Shown here: positions 17,550 to 25,735 of the stretch, one piece after another | How the letters are laid out: every line of letters begins with the position of its first letter | How positions within the stretch are numbered: position 1 is the stretch's first letter | Assembly: GCA_963831235.1 (NCBI GenBank) | Contig: CAWHPS010000059.1 | Span: forward strand, 155,280 to 219,279 | Source: CAWHPS01 sp963831235 | Lineage (GTDB): Bacteria; Fibrobacterota; OXYB2-FULL-49-7; JAEUSG01 | Direction: 5' to 3' | DNA length: 64,000 nucleotides | The notes under the pieces: generated by a model | What the model was told of the DNA's origin: nothing | Seen by the model: only the letters and a program-made list of their open reading frames with translations | Databases searched by the model: none | Position numbers and translations under genes: made by a program

Positions 17550-18550
17550 GGCTCAATTAGGTCATCCGGTTGATAATTTCTTTTAGCCTTTTTGTTGATC
17601 ATTATATCCCACAGCATAGGAGACACACCATTACCGGGCCGCTTTACCGTCAGATTATCTATTGTAAACATCTCACCCACTTTAATTATTTTAGCAGCCA
17701 CAATACTTTTTCGTGCCGCTTCTTTGTTTTTTATCTCACTCGCAAATGGTATTTTAATTCCATTACCCATCGCAGCCTCAACAATTCGTATCCCTTCTAT
17801 CATCTTTTTAAGTTCATCCGGCTCAAGCGAGGCTCGATGATCAGGACCTTTCATGTTCTTATCGAGTGTAAAATGCTTTTCAATTACAGTAGCACCCATA
17901 GCGGCAGCAGCCAAGGCAATTACAATACCTTGCGTATGATCGCTATAACCTATTTTGACATTAAACGTTTTAGCAATGGTATTCATTGCTTTTAAATTCA
18001 CCTCATCCACGGGTGCCGGGTACTCTGTAGTACAATGCAGAACAGTTATATCTTCGCGAACCAAACCTCCTTTTATTAATAGATCCAAAGCCGCCTTAAT
18101 TTCATTAATATCAGCCATGCCAGTGCTCAAAAGTACTTTTTTTCCTTTACTTGCGATATGCTGTAGGTATGGTTTATTTGTGATCTCACCTGATGGTATT
18201 TTAAATAATTCAATTCCAATACTTTCAAGATAATCAATACTTTCCACATCAAAACCTGTTGAAAGAAATTTAATTCCTTTTATATCTGCATAAGTAATTA
18301 ATTCATCATGCATGCTTGGAGTCAACTCCAATTTTTTCAGCATATTAATTTGGAAATTGTCTTTATCGATAATATTTTTCTTCTGATAATCTGCCTTTTT
18401 AGCCTTTTTACTTACAAGGTTTTCCGCCTTAAATGTTTGGAATTTTACATAGTCTGCTCCGGCATCCACGGCTACATCTATAAGTTGCTTTGCTATTTTA
18501 ATGGAGCCATTATGGTTTACTCCAGCTTCTGCTATAATAGTAATACTCAT
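17546..18550 (-). CDS. legI: Nonulosonic acid synthase (LegI/NeuB-like)
   Basis: 334 residues. The N-terminal TIM barrel (ITIIAEAGVNHNGSIKIAKQ, VKFQTFKAENLVS, FKIPSGEITN, VLLSTGMADINEI, GYSDHTQGI, IEKHFTLD) is typical of NeuB family enzymes that condense PEP with an N-acyl mannosamine derivative. The C-terminal ~60 residues are the SAF/antifreeze-like domain (RPGNGVSP). It overlaps its neighbours on both sides by 4 nt, so it is tightly coupled to the formyltransferase and LegG genes. Confidence 0.93.
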   Translation of the reverse strand: MSITIIAEAGVNHNGSIKIAKQLIDVAVDAGADYVKFQTFKAENLVSKKAKKADYQKKNIIDKDNFQINMLKKLELTPSMHDELITYADIKGIKFLSTGFDVESIDYLESIGIELFKIPSGEITNKPYLQHIASKGKKVLLSTGMADINEIKAALDLLIKGGLVREDITVLHCTTEYPAPVDEVNLKAMNTIAKTFNVKIGYSDHTQGIVIALAAAAMGATVIEKHFTLDKNMKGPDHRASLEPDELKKMIEGIRIVEAAMGNGIKIPFASEIKNKEAARKSIVAAKIIKVGEMFTIDNLTVKRPGNGVSPMLWDIMINKKAKRNYQPDDLIEP

Positions 18551-19449
18551 GCTCGACCCTCGAGCCTATCTCCAACTTTAAGTTTTATCGATGTTTCTAT
18601 TTCAGATATTTCGATAAAGCTATCTTCTGTTTTCACATAAAATCCTTTTTCAGTTTTTGCTATCAATTGTCCTGGAGTGTTTATAAACTCTGGCGCATTA
18701 GTTACCATTTCCGCCTTGTTTATTTTAACTACTTCACCATTAAAATAAGCTGTACCTTTTGGACCAGGGGACGAAATTGATCTAATAAAATTAAATAGAC
18801 CTCGTGAACTCGATTTCCAATTTATAACTTCATCACCCGGACCTCTTTTCCCACAATAGAAACCCACTGGATGAATATTATTTTGTTTAATTATCTTATG
18901 GTCACCATTTTGCAATAACTTTATTGCATCGTATAATATTTTGGGGCATTCCTCATAAGCTTTTTCAAGAAGGGTCTTATAATTATCTAAATCTGTAATA
19001 GGATATGTTCGTTGCAATATAATGTCTCCGGTATCAACTCCCTCATCAATAAAATGCACTGTTATCCCAAACTCTTTTTCGTCATTAATCAATGCCCAAT
19101 TCAAAATATTTCTTCCCCTATAGAACGGCAATTTCCCAGCATGGCAATTTATCGTATTATGCTTTGGTAAAAAAATGACATCTTTCCTAAAAATCTGATC
19201 AAAACTCATTGAAACAAAAAGATCACACTCATACGATTTAGCTTTTTCAATAAATTCCTTTGAATTTACTTTCACAGGACATAAATAATCAATATTATAT
19301 TTTTTTGAATATATTTGAAGGGTATCGTCTAAAGTATCGCTTCTTGGTACAATAAAACATATCTTTATTGTTTCATCAATAACCAATCTTTTAAAAGCCT
19401 TATGTGACCAAGGTCCGTCAGCAAAATAACCGATTTTAAATTTATTCAT
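18547..19449 (-). CDS. Sugar N-formyltransferase (Fmt-like)
   Basis: 300 residues with a formyltransferase domain whose catalytic Asn-His-Asp set is visible: TINCHAGKLPFYRGRN and FIDEGVDTGDIIL. A C-terminal OB-like domain follows (GQLIAKTEKGFYVKTEDS). Such enzymes move a formyl group from N10-formyl-tetrahydrofolate to an amino sugar. It sits between LegC (which makes the 4-amine) and LegI, where the acetyltransferase LegH would be expected, so formylation of that amine is a reasonable inference. It is not tRNA formyltransferase: the N-terminal substrate-binding region differs and the context is sugar synthesis. Confidence 0.85.
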   Translation of the reverse strand: MNKFKIGYFADGPWSHKAFKRLVIDETIKICFIVPRSDTLDDTLQIYSKKYNIDYLCPVKVNSKEFIEKAKSYECDLFVSMSFDQIFRKDVIFLPKHNTINCHAGKLPFYRGRNILNWALINDEKEFGITVHFIDEGVDTGDIILQRTYPITDLDNYKTLLEKAYEECPKILYDAIKLLQNGDHKIIKQNNIHPVGFYCGKRGPGDEVINWKSSSRGLFNFIRSISSPGPKGTAYFNGEVVKINKAEMVTNAPEFINTPGQLIAKTEKGFYVKTEDSFIEISEIETSIKLKVGDRLEGRA

Positions 19450-19464
19450 TATTATTATACAGCT

Positions 19465-20604
19465 CTATATTATCACGCTACTCGGAATATTCACAACTCT
19501 CATTTCTAAGTGTTCAGCGTTCGACAAGTCACTTCGCTTATAGTCTTTAAACATAGTCAGTTTATTCATCAATCTCCAAGCTGGCCTAGTCATTACGCCA
19601 TGCTCATTGGTGTATATTATAAAATGCTGCTGCTCTTCTTTTTTTGCAAACACTAAAGTATTAAGCCAATAATTAGAACAAGAATCTTTTGGTTCCGAAA
19701 CGAAATCAATCCCAATATCTTTGAAAAACTTACTATACATTGATGCAAGTTCACGTTTTTTCTCTATAAACAAATCCAACTGCTCCATTTGTGCGCACCC
19801 AAGGGCTGCATTCAAATTCGGCATGCGATAATTGTACCCGATTTGGTCATGAACAAATTCCCACTTATGAGGTATCTTTGCCTGGGTTGTCAAATGCTTG
19901 GCAAGTTTTGCCAAATCGTCATCATTTGTAAGCAACATACCGCCGCCGCCCGTAGTTATGGTCTTATTTCCATTAAAACTTAATACACCCACCCTCCCAA
20001 AAGTTCCCGTGTGTCTGCCCTTATACCTACTCCCAATACTTTCAGCGGCATCTTCAACCAATTCGATGTTATATTTTTTGCATAAGATCACCAGCTCGTC
20101 CAGTTTTACAGGATGCCCGAAAGTATGCATCGGCACACAAGCCTTAATTCTTCTATTGCTTGTTTTGTTATAGCATTCATTGTTTCTTAATTCCGCATTT
20201 TCTGCCAGCCACTTCTCCATTTTAAGCGCAGAAAGACCCATGGTGTCCATGTCAACATCAATAAATACAGGATGCGCATTAGCATAAGAAATAGCATTCA
20301 CTGTTGCAATAAAAGTAAGGGGTTGAGTTATTACTTCATCATTATCCTTAACACCAACCAGTAATAACGCAAGATGAAGGGCATTTGTTCCATTTACACA
20401 AGCAATCGCTCTTTTTGCACCAGTATATTCAGATACCATAGCCTCAAATCTGTCAACAAACTTTCCAACGCTTGATACGAATGTCGAGTCAACACATTCC
20501 GATAAATATTGCTTTTCTTTGCCGATAAAACATGGTTCATGCAATGGAATAATCTCTTTATTGCCAAAAAGTTGTTTAATATATGCTACAATATTGCTAT
20601 ACAT
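19465..20604 (-). CDS. legC: DegT-family sugar aminotransferase (LegC)
   Basis: 379 residues of the DegT/DnrJ/EryC1 family: CVNGTNALHLALLLVG, VPMHTFGHPV, VEDAAESIGSRYKGRHTGTF and the PLP-binding lysine in LSFNGNKTITTGGGGML. It would add an amine to C4 of the 4-keto sugar made by LegB. It overlaps legB by 8 nt and precedes the formyltransferase by 15 nt. Length and gene order match LegC of legionaminic loci. Confidence 0.9.
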   Translation of the reverse strand: MYSNIVAYIKQLFGNKEIIPLHEPCFIGKEKQYLSECVDSTFVSSVGKFVDRFEAMVSEYTGAKRAIACVNGTNALHLALLLVGVKDNDEVITQPLTFIATVNAISYANAHPVFIDVDMDTMGLSALKMEKWLAENAELRNNECYNKTSNRRIKACVPMHTFGHPVKLDELVILCKKYNIELVEDAAESIGSRYKGRHTGTFGRVGVLSFNGNKTITTGGGGMLLTNDDDLAKLAKHLTTQAKIPHKWEFVHDQIGYNYRMPNLNAALGCAQMEQLDLFIEKKRELASMYSKFFKDIGIDFVSEPKDSCSNYWLNTLVFAKKEEQQHFIIYTNEHGVMTRPAWRLMNKLTMFKDYKRSDLSNAEHLEMRVVNIPSSVII

Positions 20605-21571
20605 TGTAAATATCGGCCTTGTACTTTTTCAAATTATCCTTGTTTAGAAACCATTCTATTGTTTCCTTCAAGCCGTCTCTTATTGAATAACTCGGTTCAA
20701 ATCCGGTAAGTGATCTTATTTTTGTATTATCTCCCCAGAGACGAAACACCTCTGAATTCTGGGGACGAACCCGTTGTTGGTCTTCAATAAAATCAACCTT
20801 CTCGCCCATTATTTCGGAAATCAATTTTAATACATCGCGAACAGAGATTTCATAATTACTGGCAATATTGACTTCCTGTCCAACAGCAGCATTACAGTCC
20901 GCCAATTCAACAAATCCTCTGCATGTATCTTTAACATAATTAAAATCACGTGTAGGGGATAAATCACCAAGCTTTATTTCACGCGCACCGTTGGCAATCT
21001 GTGTAATTATGGTAGGAATAACCGCTCGTGCGGATTGACGCGGCCCATAAGTGTTGAAGGGGCGAACAATGACTACAGGGAGTTGAAATGTATTGTAGAA
21101 ACTCAACGCCATTGCATCAGCGCCGATTTTTGATGCAGAATATGGCGATTGTGGTTGCTTTGGATGTTTTTCATCAATTGGGACATATTGCGCAGTTCCA
21201 TAAACTTCGGAAGTGGATGTAATTAAAACTCGTTTAACTCCATTTTCTTTAGCAGCTTGGCAGATGTTTAATGTACCCTTGACATTCGTATCAACATAGC
21301 TATCTGGAGCCACATACGAATATGGAATAGCTATAAGGGCCGCTAAATGGAAAACGACATCCACGTTTGCCATGACACTTTTACAAAAATACGGATCACG
21401 TACATCACCAGACACAACTTCCAGATTGGGATTTTGAATCCCCTCGAGCCAACCCCAATTATTAAAAGAATTGTAATATGACAAAGCTTTAACTTTGTAT
21501 TGCTTTTGCAAAAGCATTTCTGTCAAATGTGAGCCAATAAAACCATCAGCACCAGTAATTAATATCTTCAT
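20597..21571 (-). CDS. legB: NDP-sugar 4,6-dehydratase (LegB)
   Basis: 324-residue extended SDR: GADGFIGSHLTEMLL cofactor loop, ITSTSEVYGTA with the catalytic Ser/Thr, and SPYSASKIGADAMAL with Tyr-x-x-x-Lys. RPFNTYGPRQSARAVIPTII is typical of GlcNAc 4,6-dehydratases that retain the C5 configuration. It is the first biosynthetic gene after the wzz-like gene, and its stop is overlapped by legC. It would create the 4-keto-6-deoxy intermediate of legionaminic acid. The nucleotide (UDP or GDP) cannot be read, but PtmE suggests GDP. Confidence 0.88.
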   Translation of the reverse strand: MKILITGADGFIGSHLTEMLLQKQYKVKALSYYNSFNNWGWLEGIQNPNLEVVSGDVRDPYFCKSVMANVDVVFHLAALIAIPYSYVAPDSYVDTNVKGTLNICQAAKENGVKRVLITSTSEVYGTAQYVPIDEKHPKQPQSPYSASKIGADAMALSFYNTFQLPVVIVRPFNTYGPRQSARAVIPTIITQIANGAREIKLGDLSPTRDFNYVKDTCRGFVELADCNAAVGQEVNIASNYEISVRDVLKLISEIMGEKVDFIEDQQRVRPQNSEVFRLWGDNTKIRSLTGFEPSYSIRDGLKETIEWFLNKDNLKKYKADIYNV

Positions 21572-21601
21572 AATCCCTATTAAATTAAAATGATATGGTA
21601 A

Positions 21602-22501
21602 TTAATTAGCATATTTATTATCTGCTTTTAATTTATTTATTATAACAATATATAGCCCATAAATATAAACAGATGCTATTGACACAAACAATCCAGCAAA
21701 GATTGATATAATAATAATCAATTTCCTTTTAGGCTTAACCGGACTCAAGGGCAAAACTGGCTTTTCAAGAATATCGAACGATTGTGAATTAACAAGCATC
21801 ATACGTTCAATCTCAACAGCCGCCAGATTCTGAATCTTTTCCAGTATCAATGGATCACTTGTGCTTTTTGCACTAGCCTCCAAAAAGACCCTGTTACTTT
21901 CCGCATCTCGAACAACATCTTCTCTAACCTTATTATTTAATGCGACTAAATAATAATTATTGATTTTCTCGGCAAGAGTGGCGTTTGGAAAATTAATCCC
22001 CAATGTAATAGTATTATTCTTTGAATTAACCAATACAACAAGGTGCTTTCCTCTCAACAATTCAATTCCCGAACGTAATTTTGGAATTGCAGCAGTATCT
22101 TTTACTTTCCATTCTTTTTTACTCGTATCCCACATCTCTGGAAACAAGTAAGGCATCAGATTATTGTTATTAATAACATTTTCAGCCAATTCTCGTCCCT
22201 TGACAATAATTTCGATTCTGTTCAGGCTTGTATTACCTATCCCAAATTGTGATGCTACCAATCCTCCAGCCCCCCCGAATTGTGTAAGTAGGGATGCTGC
22301 TCCACCACTTTTCTGTGATTCCTTAGGCGTGATTAAAGCTTCTGAGTGATAAACCGGAGTTGCAAGCATAGCATATAAAATACCTATTAGCGAAAAAACA
22401 GCGGTGCCAAATATAATTTGCTTTCTATGCTGCCAAAGATTTGAGATAATTTCAAGAAGATCTATTTCCTCTTGCTGATTTAACGCTTCATTTTTATCCA
22501 A
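21602..22501 (-). CDS. wzz: Wzz-type polysaccharide chain-length protein
   Basis: 299 residues with the PCP topology: an N-terminal membrane segment (residues ~33-53, IIFGTAVFSLIGILYAMLAT), a periplasmic domain (VYHSEALITPKES and IEIIVKGRELAENVI) and a C-terminal membrane segment after the Pro-rich PLSPVKPKRK motif. Wzz proteins set polymer length in Wzx/Wzy systems. It is the first gene of the minus-strand locus. Upstream is a decayed region without a clear intact promoter, so the locus start lies in or beyond 22502-22740. Confidence 0.88.
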   Translation of the reverse strand: MDKNEALNQQEEIDLLEIISNLWQHRKQIIFGTAVFSLIGILYAMLATPVYHSEALITPKESQKSGGAASLLTQFGGAGGLVASQFGIGNTSLNRIEIIVKGRELAENVINNNNLMPYLFPEMWDTSKKEWKVKDTAAIPKLRSGIELLRGKHLVVLVNSKNNTITLGINFPNATLAEKINNYYLVALNNKVREDVVRDAESNRVFLEASAKSTSDPLILEKIQNLAAVEIERMMLVNSQSFDILEKPVLPLSPVKPKRKLIIIISIFAGLFVSIASVYIYGLYIVIINKLKADNKYAN

Positions 22502-22560
22502 GTCGAGAATCCTTTGGCTTTAATGGTGAACTTTTAAAAAAACACGAGCGCATCTTTTTC

Positions 22561-22690
22561 TTTCTTTCAGGACTCAACAGTCACACTCCTTTCCATGAAG
22601 TACGCTGTATTCCACGCCTTTTTATATTGCGCGTCCAATCCATCCTTAACAGGTATATATGCAGGAATTTCTCCTGGCTTTATGGGTATT
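22561..22690 (-). pseudogene. Remnant duplicate of a nucleotidyltransferase gene with internal deletion
   Basis: This stretch copies both ends of the gene at 25736-26092 but lacks its middle. The first part matches the 3' end (MERSVxVES plus stop) and the second matches the 5' part (GEIPAYIPVxDGLDAQYKKA). They are joined in frame as KKAWNTAYFMERSV, so the catalytic GSxxxxD-type core is gone. There is no start codon with a ribosome-binding site. It marks a partial duplication or deletion event in the island. Confidence 0.75.
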
Positions 22691-22739
22691 TCTCTCAATC
22701 CCTCACCTTAATTACCCTTTAATAATGGCTATTACCCCA

Positions 22740-22841
22740 TTATAGAATCCAGTCGTCGCGCCCTGCAGATGCCAGAACAATGGCTGGACGCAGCTTGCTG
22801 CCGGAAAGATCGGAGAATGGGAAGGTAACGAGAACTACTGC
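22740..22841 (-). pseudogene. PemK/MazF-type toxin stump
   Basis: A 33-codon frame encoding VVLVTFPFSDLSGSKLRPAI then VLASAGRDDWIL and a stop. This is the conserved N-terminal beta-strand region of PemK/MazF endoribonuclease toxins. The start codon region and the whole C-terminal two thirds are missing. It lies just behind the intact antitoxin gene in the expected order, so the pair is antitoxin plus dead toxin. Confidence 0.7.
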
Positions 22842-23047
22842 GCCTGCTGAAGGTGAGACCACGCCTTATCCTCCTCAGGCCGATTCCAATCCTCAGCCAA
22901 TGCAGGTTCACTAAGTAATGCCGCTTCAGACACATCAGTTTCTTCGATTATTGTAACGAAGGCCCTGCATTTATGCGAAAGGTGAACAGGTTCTTTCAGA
23001 ACAATATGTCCATCTGAATCAATTATCGCTTCGATTGTCTTTAACAT
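22835..23047 (-). CDS. Antitoxin of PemK/MazF-type pair (orphaned)
   Basis: 70 residues: MLKTIEAIIDSDGHIVLKEP resembles the small AbrB/DUF104-like antitoxins, and the C-terminal EDWNRPEEDKAWSHLQ tail is a recurrent antitoxin tail that binds a PemK/MazF toxin. Its natural partner directly downstream is truncated, so it may now act alone, for example as a decoy for related toxins. It is well formed and not interrupted. Confidence 0.65.
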   Translation of the reverse strand: MLKTIEAIIDSDGHIVLKEPVHLSHKCRAFVTIIEETDVSEAALLSEPALAEDWNRPEEDKAWSHLQQAQ

Positions 23048-23125
23048 TTTTCCCTTTTGACATTAATATATAACTGTACCGCAGATTTTTTCAAGATTTT
23101 ATTAAGTTTGTTCCAAATGTGATTT

Positions 23126-23326
23126 TCATGCTTTCTTATACTTCGCCATTACATCTTCATAGGAAACAGGCTTTTCGGTTCCATTTTTATAAGCACTCCA
23201 ACGGTTTGATGCTTCCTGCGCCCATACTTTATCAATTGTCTTATCCGTACGAATCATGTCCCCAATAATGTTATGGACAATCCGTATTCTTTCTGACATT
23301 GTCAGCTTTCCAATCACCGCGTTCAA
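23126..23326 (-). CDS. Addiction-module antitoxin (PF09720-like)
   Basis: 66 residues with the profile of the 'putative addiction module component' family (TIGR02574/PF09720): an N-terminal helical LTMSERIRIVHNIIGDMI and the C-terminal EASNRWSAYKNGTEKPVSYE segment that normally wraps a RelE-type toxin. No RelE gene follows; the next 78 bp are empty. The gene overlaps the preceding one by 4 nt (23323-23326), so it is translated with it. Confidence 0.65.
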   Translation of the reverse strand: MNAVIGKLTMSERIRIVHNIIGDMIRTDKTIDKVWAQEASNRWSAYKNGTEKPVSYEDVMAKYKKA

Positions 23327-23826
23327 CTCCTAATCTGGGAACCGTCTGAATCAGGCGGAGACGATATTGGGGGATCAATAATGCTATTCTTAATATAAGG
23401 ACCGACCAATGGGCTTTTTTTAATTGCTTGAAGAATGGCGGCCTGTAACTTTTCCGGAAATGACCGGCCTCTTTCCCTCATTTCAAATTTGAATGATTTT
23501 TCGACTCTGCTTTCAAAACCTGTTTTACTAATCATTTCAACCAGATTGCAATCTATCAGGCTTGGTTTGGAAAGAAAGGGAAAATCTTTCGAATCCACTT
23601 CAATTAACGACTCTAATGCAGAAACATTGGAGTTCTTATAATATCTTTTCCTTTTATCGATCTGTGAAGTTATGATACAAACAACCAAACAATGACTTTT
23701 ATCCGTGGGCACCAACACATAATTGTGGGGAGGGGCGTCTAAGGAATATTTTTTGTCTTTAAAATAAATTACTCCAAAAACCTTCTCGTTAATAGACGCG
23801 AGAAAATGATGAAATGGCAGGTCCAT
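23323..23826 (-). CDS. Hypothetical protein, probable toxin partner of the Panacea gene
   Basis: About 167 residues, family not recognised. The middle (KSHCLVVCIITSQ, then FLSKPSLIDCNLVEMISK) looks like the beta-strand pattern of PemK/MazF/Kid-fold RNases, in which a conserved Ser-x-x-Asp/Cys stretch lines the active site; this is a weak resemblance. The C-terminus is Pro/Ser-rich and probably disordered. I chose the start at 23826 because its ATG overlaps the stop of the Panacea gene (TAATG), showing a coupled pair as in PanT-PanA systems. Confidence 0.5.
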   Translation of the reverse strand: MDLPFHHFLASINEKVFGVIYFKDKKYSLDAPPHNYVLVPTDKSHCLVVCIITSQIDKRKRYYKNSNVSALESLIEVDSKDFPFLSKPSLIDCNLVEMISKTGFESRVEKSFKFEMRERGRSFPEKLQAAILQAIKKSPLVGPYIKNSIIDPPISSPPDSDGSQIRS

Positions 23827-24398
23827 TACGTGTAACAACCCGACATTATTCTTTTGGATTCTTTAACATGCGCCGAAGGGATGTCAAAAAGACCGGCGGT
23901 TTGGTCATTCAATATATCCTCAAGCGGCATTGCAGCTCTACGAACAGTTTTTTCCATAAGCGCTTTCTCATGTTTGACCCATTCGGGAAATTTATGGGTC
24001 TTACCGACCAAATCCCATTTCTTAAGCCGGCCAAATTTCTTTATAATATAATTTAACGCATCAATATCAGTTTCAGATAGCATTTGCGGCAAAAACTTTG
24101 TTTTTTTCTTTGCAATCAGTTGTCCTTTGCCATTGATTCCAATTCTTTCTTTGATAAATGCTTTCTCCTCTTTAATAACAGAAAGCGGTTCATTAAAATT
24201 AATCACATCTTTGGCAATAGAACCTACCGGCCCGAATTCCATCGCATAATACTCATCATTTGTGATGGTGCGCCCATATCTCGCCAAATGATATTTGTCC
24301 GCTAAATACAACAGCTTAATCAATTTAAGCCTTTCCGCGGGCCCAATCATTTTTAGAATATGATAAAGACATTCGGTGATAATATTTGTTTGGTTCAT
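23826..24398 (-). CDS. Panacea (SocA/DUF4065) domain protein, putative antitoxin
   Basis: 190 residues matching the Panacea/GepA-like domain (PF13274): KLIKLLYLADKYHLARYGR near the N-terminus and EYYAMEFGPVGSIAKDVI are its hallmark. Panacea domains serve as antitoxins for many unrelated toxins, and the toxin gene usually sits next to them. Here the overlapping downstream gene is the candidate. An alternative role is a SocA-like proteolytic adaptor antitoxin. Confidence 0.8.
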   Translation of the reverse strand: MNQTNIITECLYHILKMIGPAERLKLIKLLYLADKYHLARYGRTITNDEYYAMEFGPVGSIAKDVINFNEPLSVIKEEKAFIKERIGINGKGQLIAKKKTKFLPQMLSETDIDALNYIIKKFGRLKKWDLVGKTHKFPEWVKHEKALMEKTVRRAAMPLEDILNDQTAGLFDIPSAHVKESKRIMSGCYT

Positions 24399-24625
24399 AG
24401 GTTTATTTGCGTCTTTTTCGGTAAACCTTATACTCTCCTGTAATTAAATTTAAATAAAAAATTGAATCGATTTCAACACATTCTTTTGTATATTCACCGT
24501 CTTAAAAGGATAACCTGCATGACATAATATCCGCCTCATTGGCAAATCCGCCGATTTTAACCACTGTCTGCGGGTATATCCTCTGTGGCTTACAAATGCG
24601 GGGATAGGCGGGAATTTCATCCGCA

Positions 24626-24862
24626 TTAATGGCAAGTTCCATTAATAGGATCAGATAACGCTTTCCTGATCCTATTAATGGAACATGATTCCATTCGTTC
24701 CCATTCCGCATCACGGCCTTTTCCAAGAGACCGGATTTTCCGCTTCTTGGAAAGCTCTGAAAGCGCCCTCTTTAAAGTCGGATAGCTCACGGAAGGACAA
24801 GCACGTTGGACATCAGCCAACCGAAAATGGGTTGGAAGGCGCAGAATCGCATTTTCTACCAT
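24626..24862 (-). pseudogene. Winged-helix fragment from a Fic-type protein
   Basis: Residues 1-58 (AILRLPTHFRLADVQRACP, SYPTLKRALSELSKKRKIRS) resemble the C-terminal winged-helix domain found behind Fic domains. In the same frame a stop lies just upstream (after AKGAKRE), so the Fic part is absent. The last 20 residues run into the 19-bp inverted repeat at 24636-24684 and look non-native. Most likely a remnant; a free-standing small DNA-binding protein is the alternative. The 24399-24625 and 24863-24978 flanks show no gene. Confidence 0.5.
24636..24684. repeat. Perfect 19-bp inverted repeat with 11-nt loop
   Basis: Arms at 24636-24654 and 24666-24684 are exact reverse complements (GTTCCATTAATAGGATCAG and its complement), with loop 24655-24665. 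There is no T-run on either side, so it is not a standard terminator. It lies at the broken end of the Fic-type fragment and may be the scar of a small element. Confidence 0.9.
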
Positions 24863-24978
24863 TTCCCGCTTTGCCCCTTTGGCTTAAATAGTCTTTAGAA
24901 CATCGTGATTTAGTGGAGTGTCAAGATAATAATCATATTCAAAAGATTTCATTCATACACCTTTTTTGTTTCTTCAAT

Positions 24979-25365
24979 TTAAGGCACAAGTTTCGCTATC
25001 TCCTTAACGAAAATTTCCACCTCATTAAACCACGGCTGCACGTCCGTTTCCTCGAATACAAAAAACGGCCCATAATCGCTTTCCTGTCTTCTGTCAAAAA
25101 GGTCATTGTAAATGGCGGCAATTTCTTTAGGTACCTTCCCTGCTTTGACAAACTGTTTGTTGAAAAGAGAGCGTACTCCGGAATGTTTTGAGGATGAAAT
25201 CCCGTCTTTTTCCAGTAAGGCTGAAACCGAATAGAAGCAGGCATAATATAACCTGCTTACACACGTATTAAAATGGCCGGAATTAGCAAGGATTTTGGCT
25301 TCTTCCAGGGACTCTTTGGCACGTTTTAAAAGATGTTGTACTAAATCACCAGGCGTTTCTTTCAT
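24979..25365 (-). CDS. HEPN-domain protein (toxin half of HEPN/MNT pair)
   Basis: 128 residues with the HEPN layout (PF05168): LLKRAKESLEEAKILANSGH, then NTCVSRLYYACFYSVSALLE, the conserved R-x-Y-Y-A helix. The RxxxxH RNase motif of HepT is not obvious, so it may belong to the non-RNase HEPN group. It overlaps the nucleotidyltransferase gene by 4 nt (25362-25365), the usual arrangement of HEPN/MNT two-gene modules. Confidence 0.8.
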   Translation of the reverse strand: MKETPGDLVQHLLKRAKESLEEAKILANSGHFNTCVSRLYYACFYSVSALLEKDGISSSKHSGVRSLFNKQFVKAGKVPKEIAAIYNDLFDRRQESDYGPFFVFEETDVQPWFNEVEIFVKEIAKLVP

Positions 25366-25673
25366 AAACGAATCCCTTCACGTTCCACGGATTTATGTAG
25401 AGGAACTATCCGGTAATCCGGGTCATTCCATAATTGGCGACTCTTAACAATGGTGCTTATGACTTCGCCCATTTCCCATTCGATTTCATACAATGAATGG
25501 CGTATCCGGTCTGCACGTATAATATCTACCGATCCATCCACAAGAACCAGGAAATCCCAATCCGAATATTCCTGATAATCTTCCCTGGCTCGGGAACCGA
25601 AAAGTATAACATCCGCTAACGGTTCGATTAAAAGAACTGCTTTTTTAACTTTTTGTAAGATTTCCTCTCGCAT
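25362..25673 (-). CDS. Minimal nucleotidyltransferase (MNT antitoxin)
   Basis: 103 residues with the polymerase-beta nucleotidyltransferase motif LFGSRAREDYQEYSDWDFLV (Gly-Ser followed by the Asp-x-Asp-like pair, here D-W-D). In HEPN/MNT modules this enzyme can AMPylate the HEPN partner and silence it. It starts the two-gene unit and is coupled to it by an ATGA overlap. Confidence 0.82.
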   Translation of the reverse strand: MREEILQKVKKAVLLIEPLADVILFGSRAREDYQEYSDWDFLVLVDGSVDIIRADRIRHSLYEIEWEMGEVISTIVKSRQLWNDPDYRIVPLHKSVEREGIRL

Positions 25674-25735
25674 GCTAATCCTCCTGCCTGGCGTTTTTCC
25701 TCTCCCCTCCCCTATAAGCGGCTTTCTTTTTTCTT

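Noticed and set aside
18547..19449. Methionyl-tRNA formyltransferase (fmt)
   Set aside because: The Asn-His-Asp core is shared, but the gene overlaps legI, lies within sugar genes and has a different N-terminus from Fmt; no def gene is adjacent.
24502..24726. 74-codon minus-strand frame overlapping the Fic-type fragment
   Set aside because: No recognisable domain, it runs through the perfect inverted repeat and has no ribosome-binding site.
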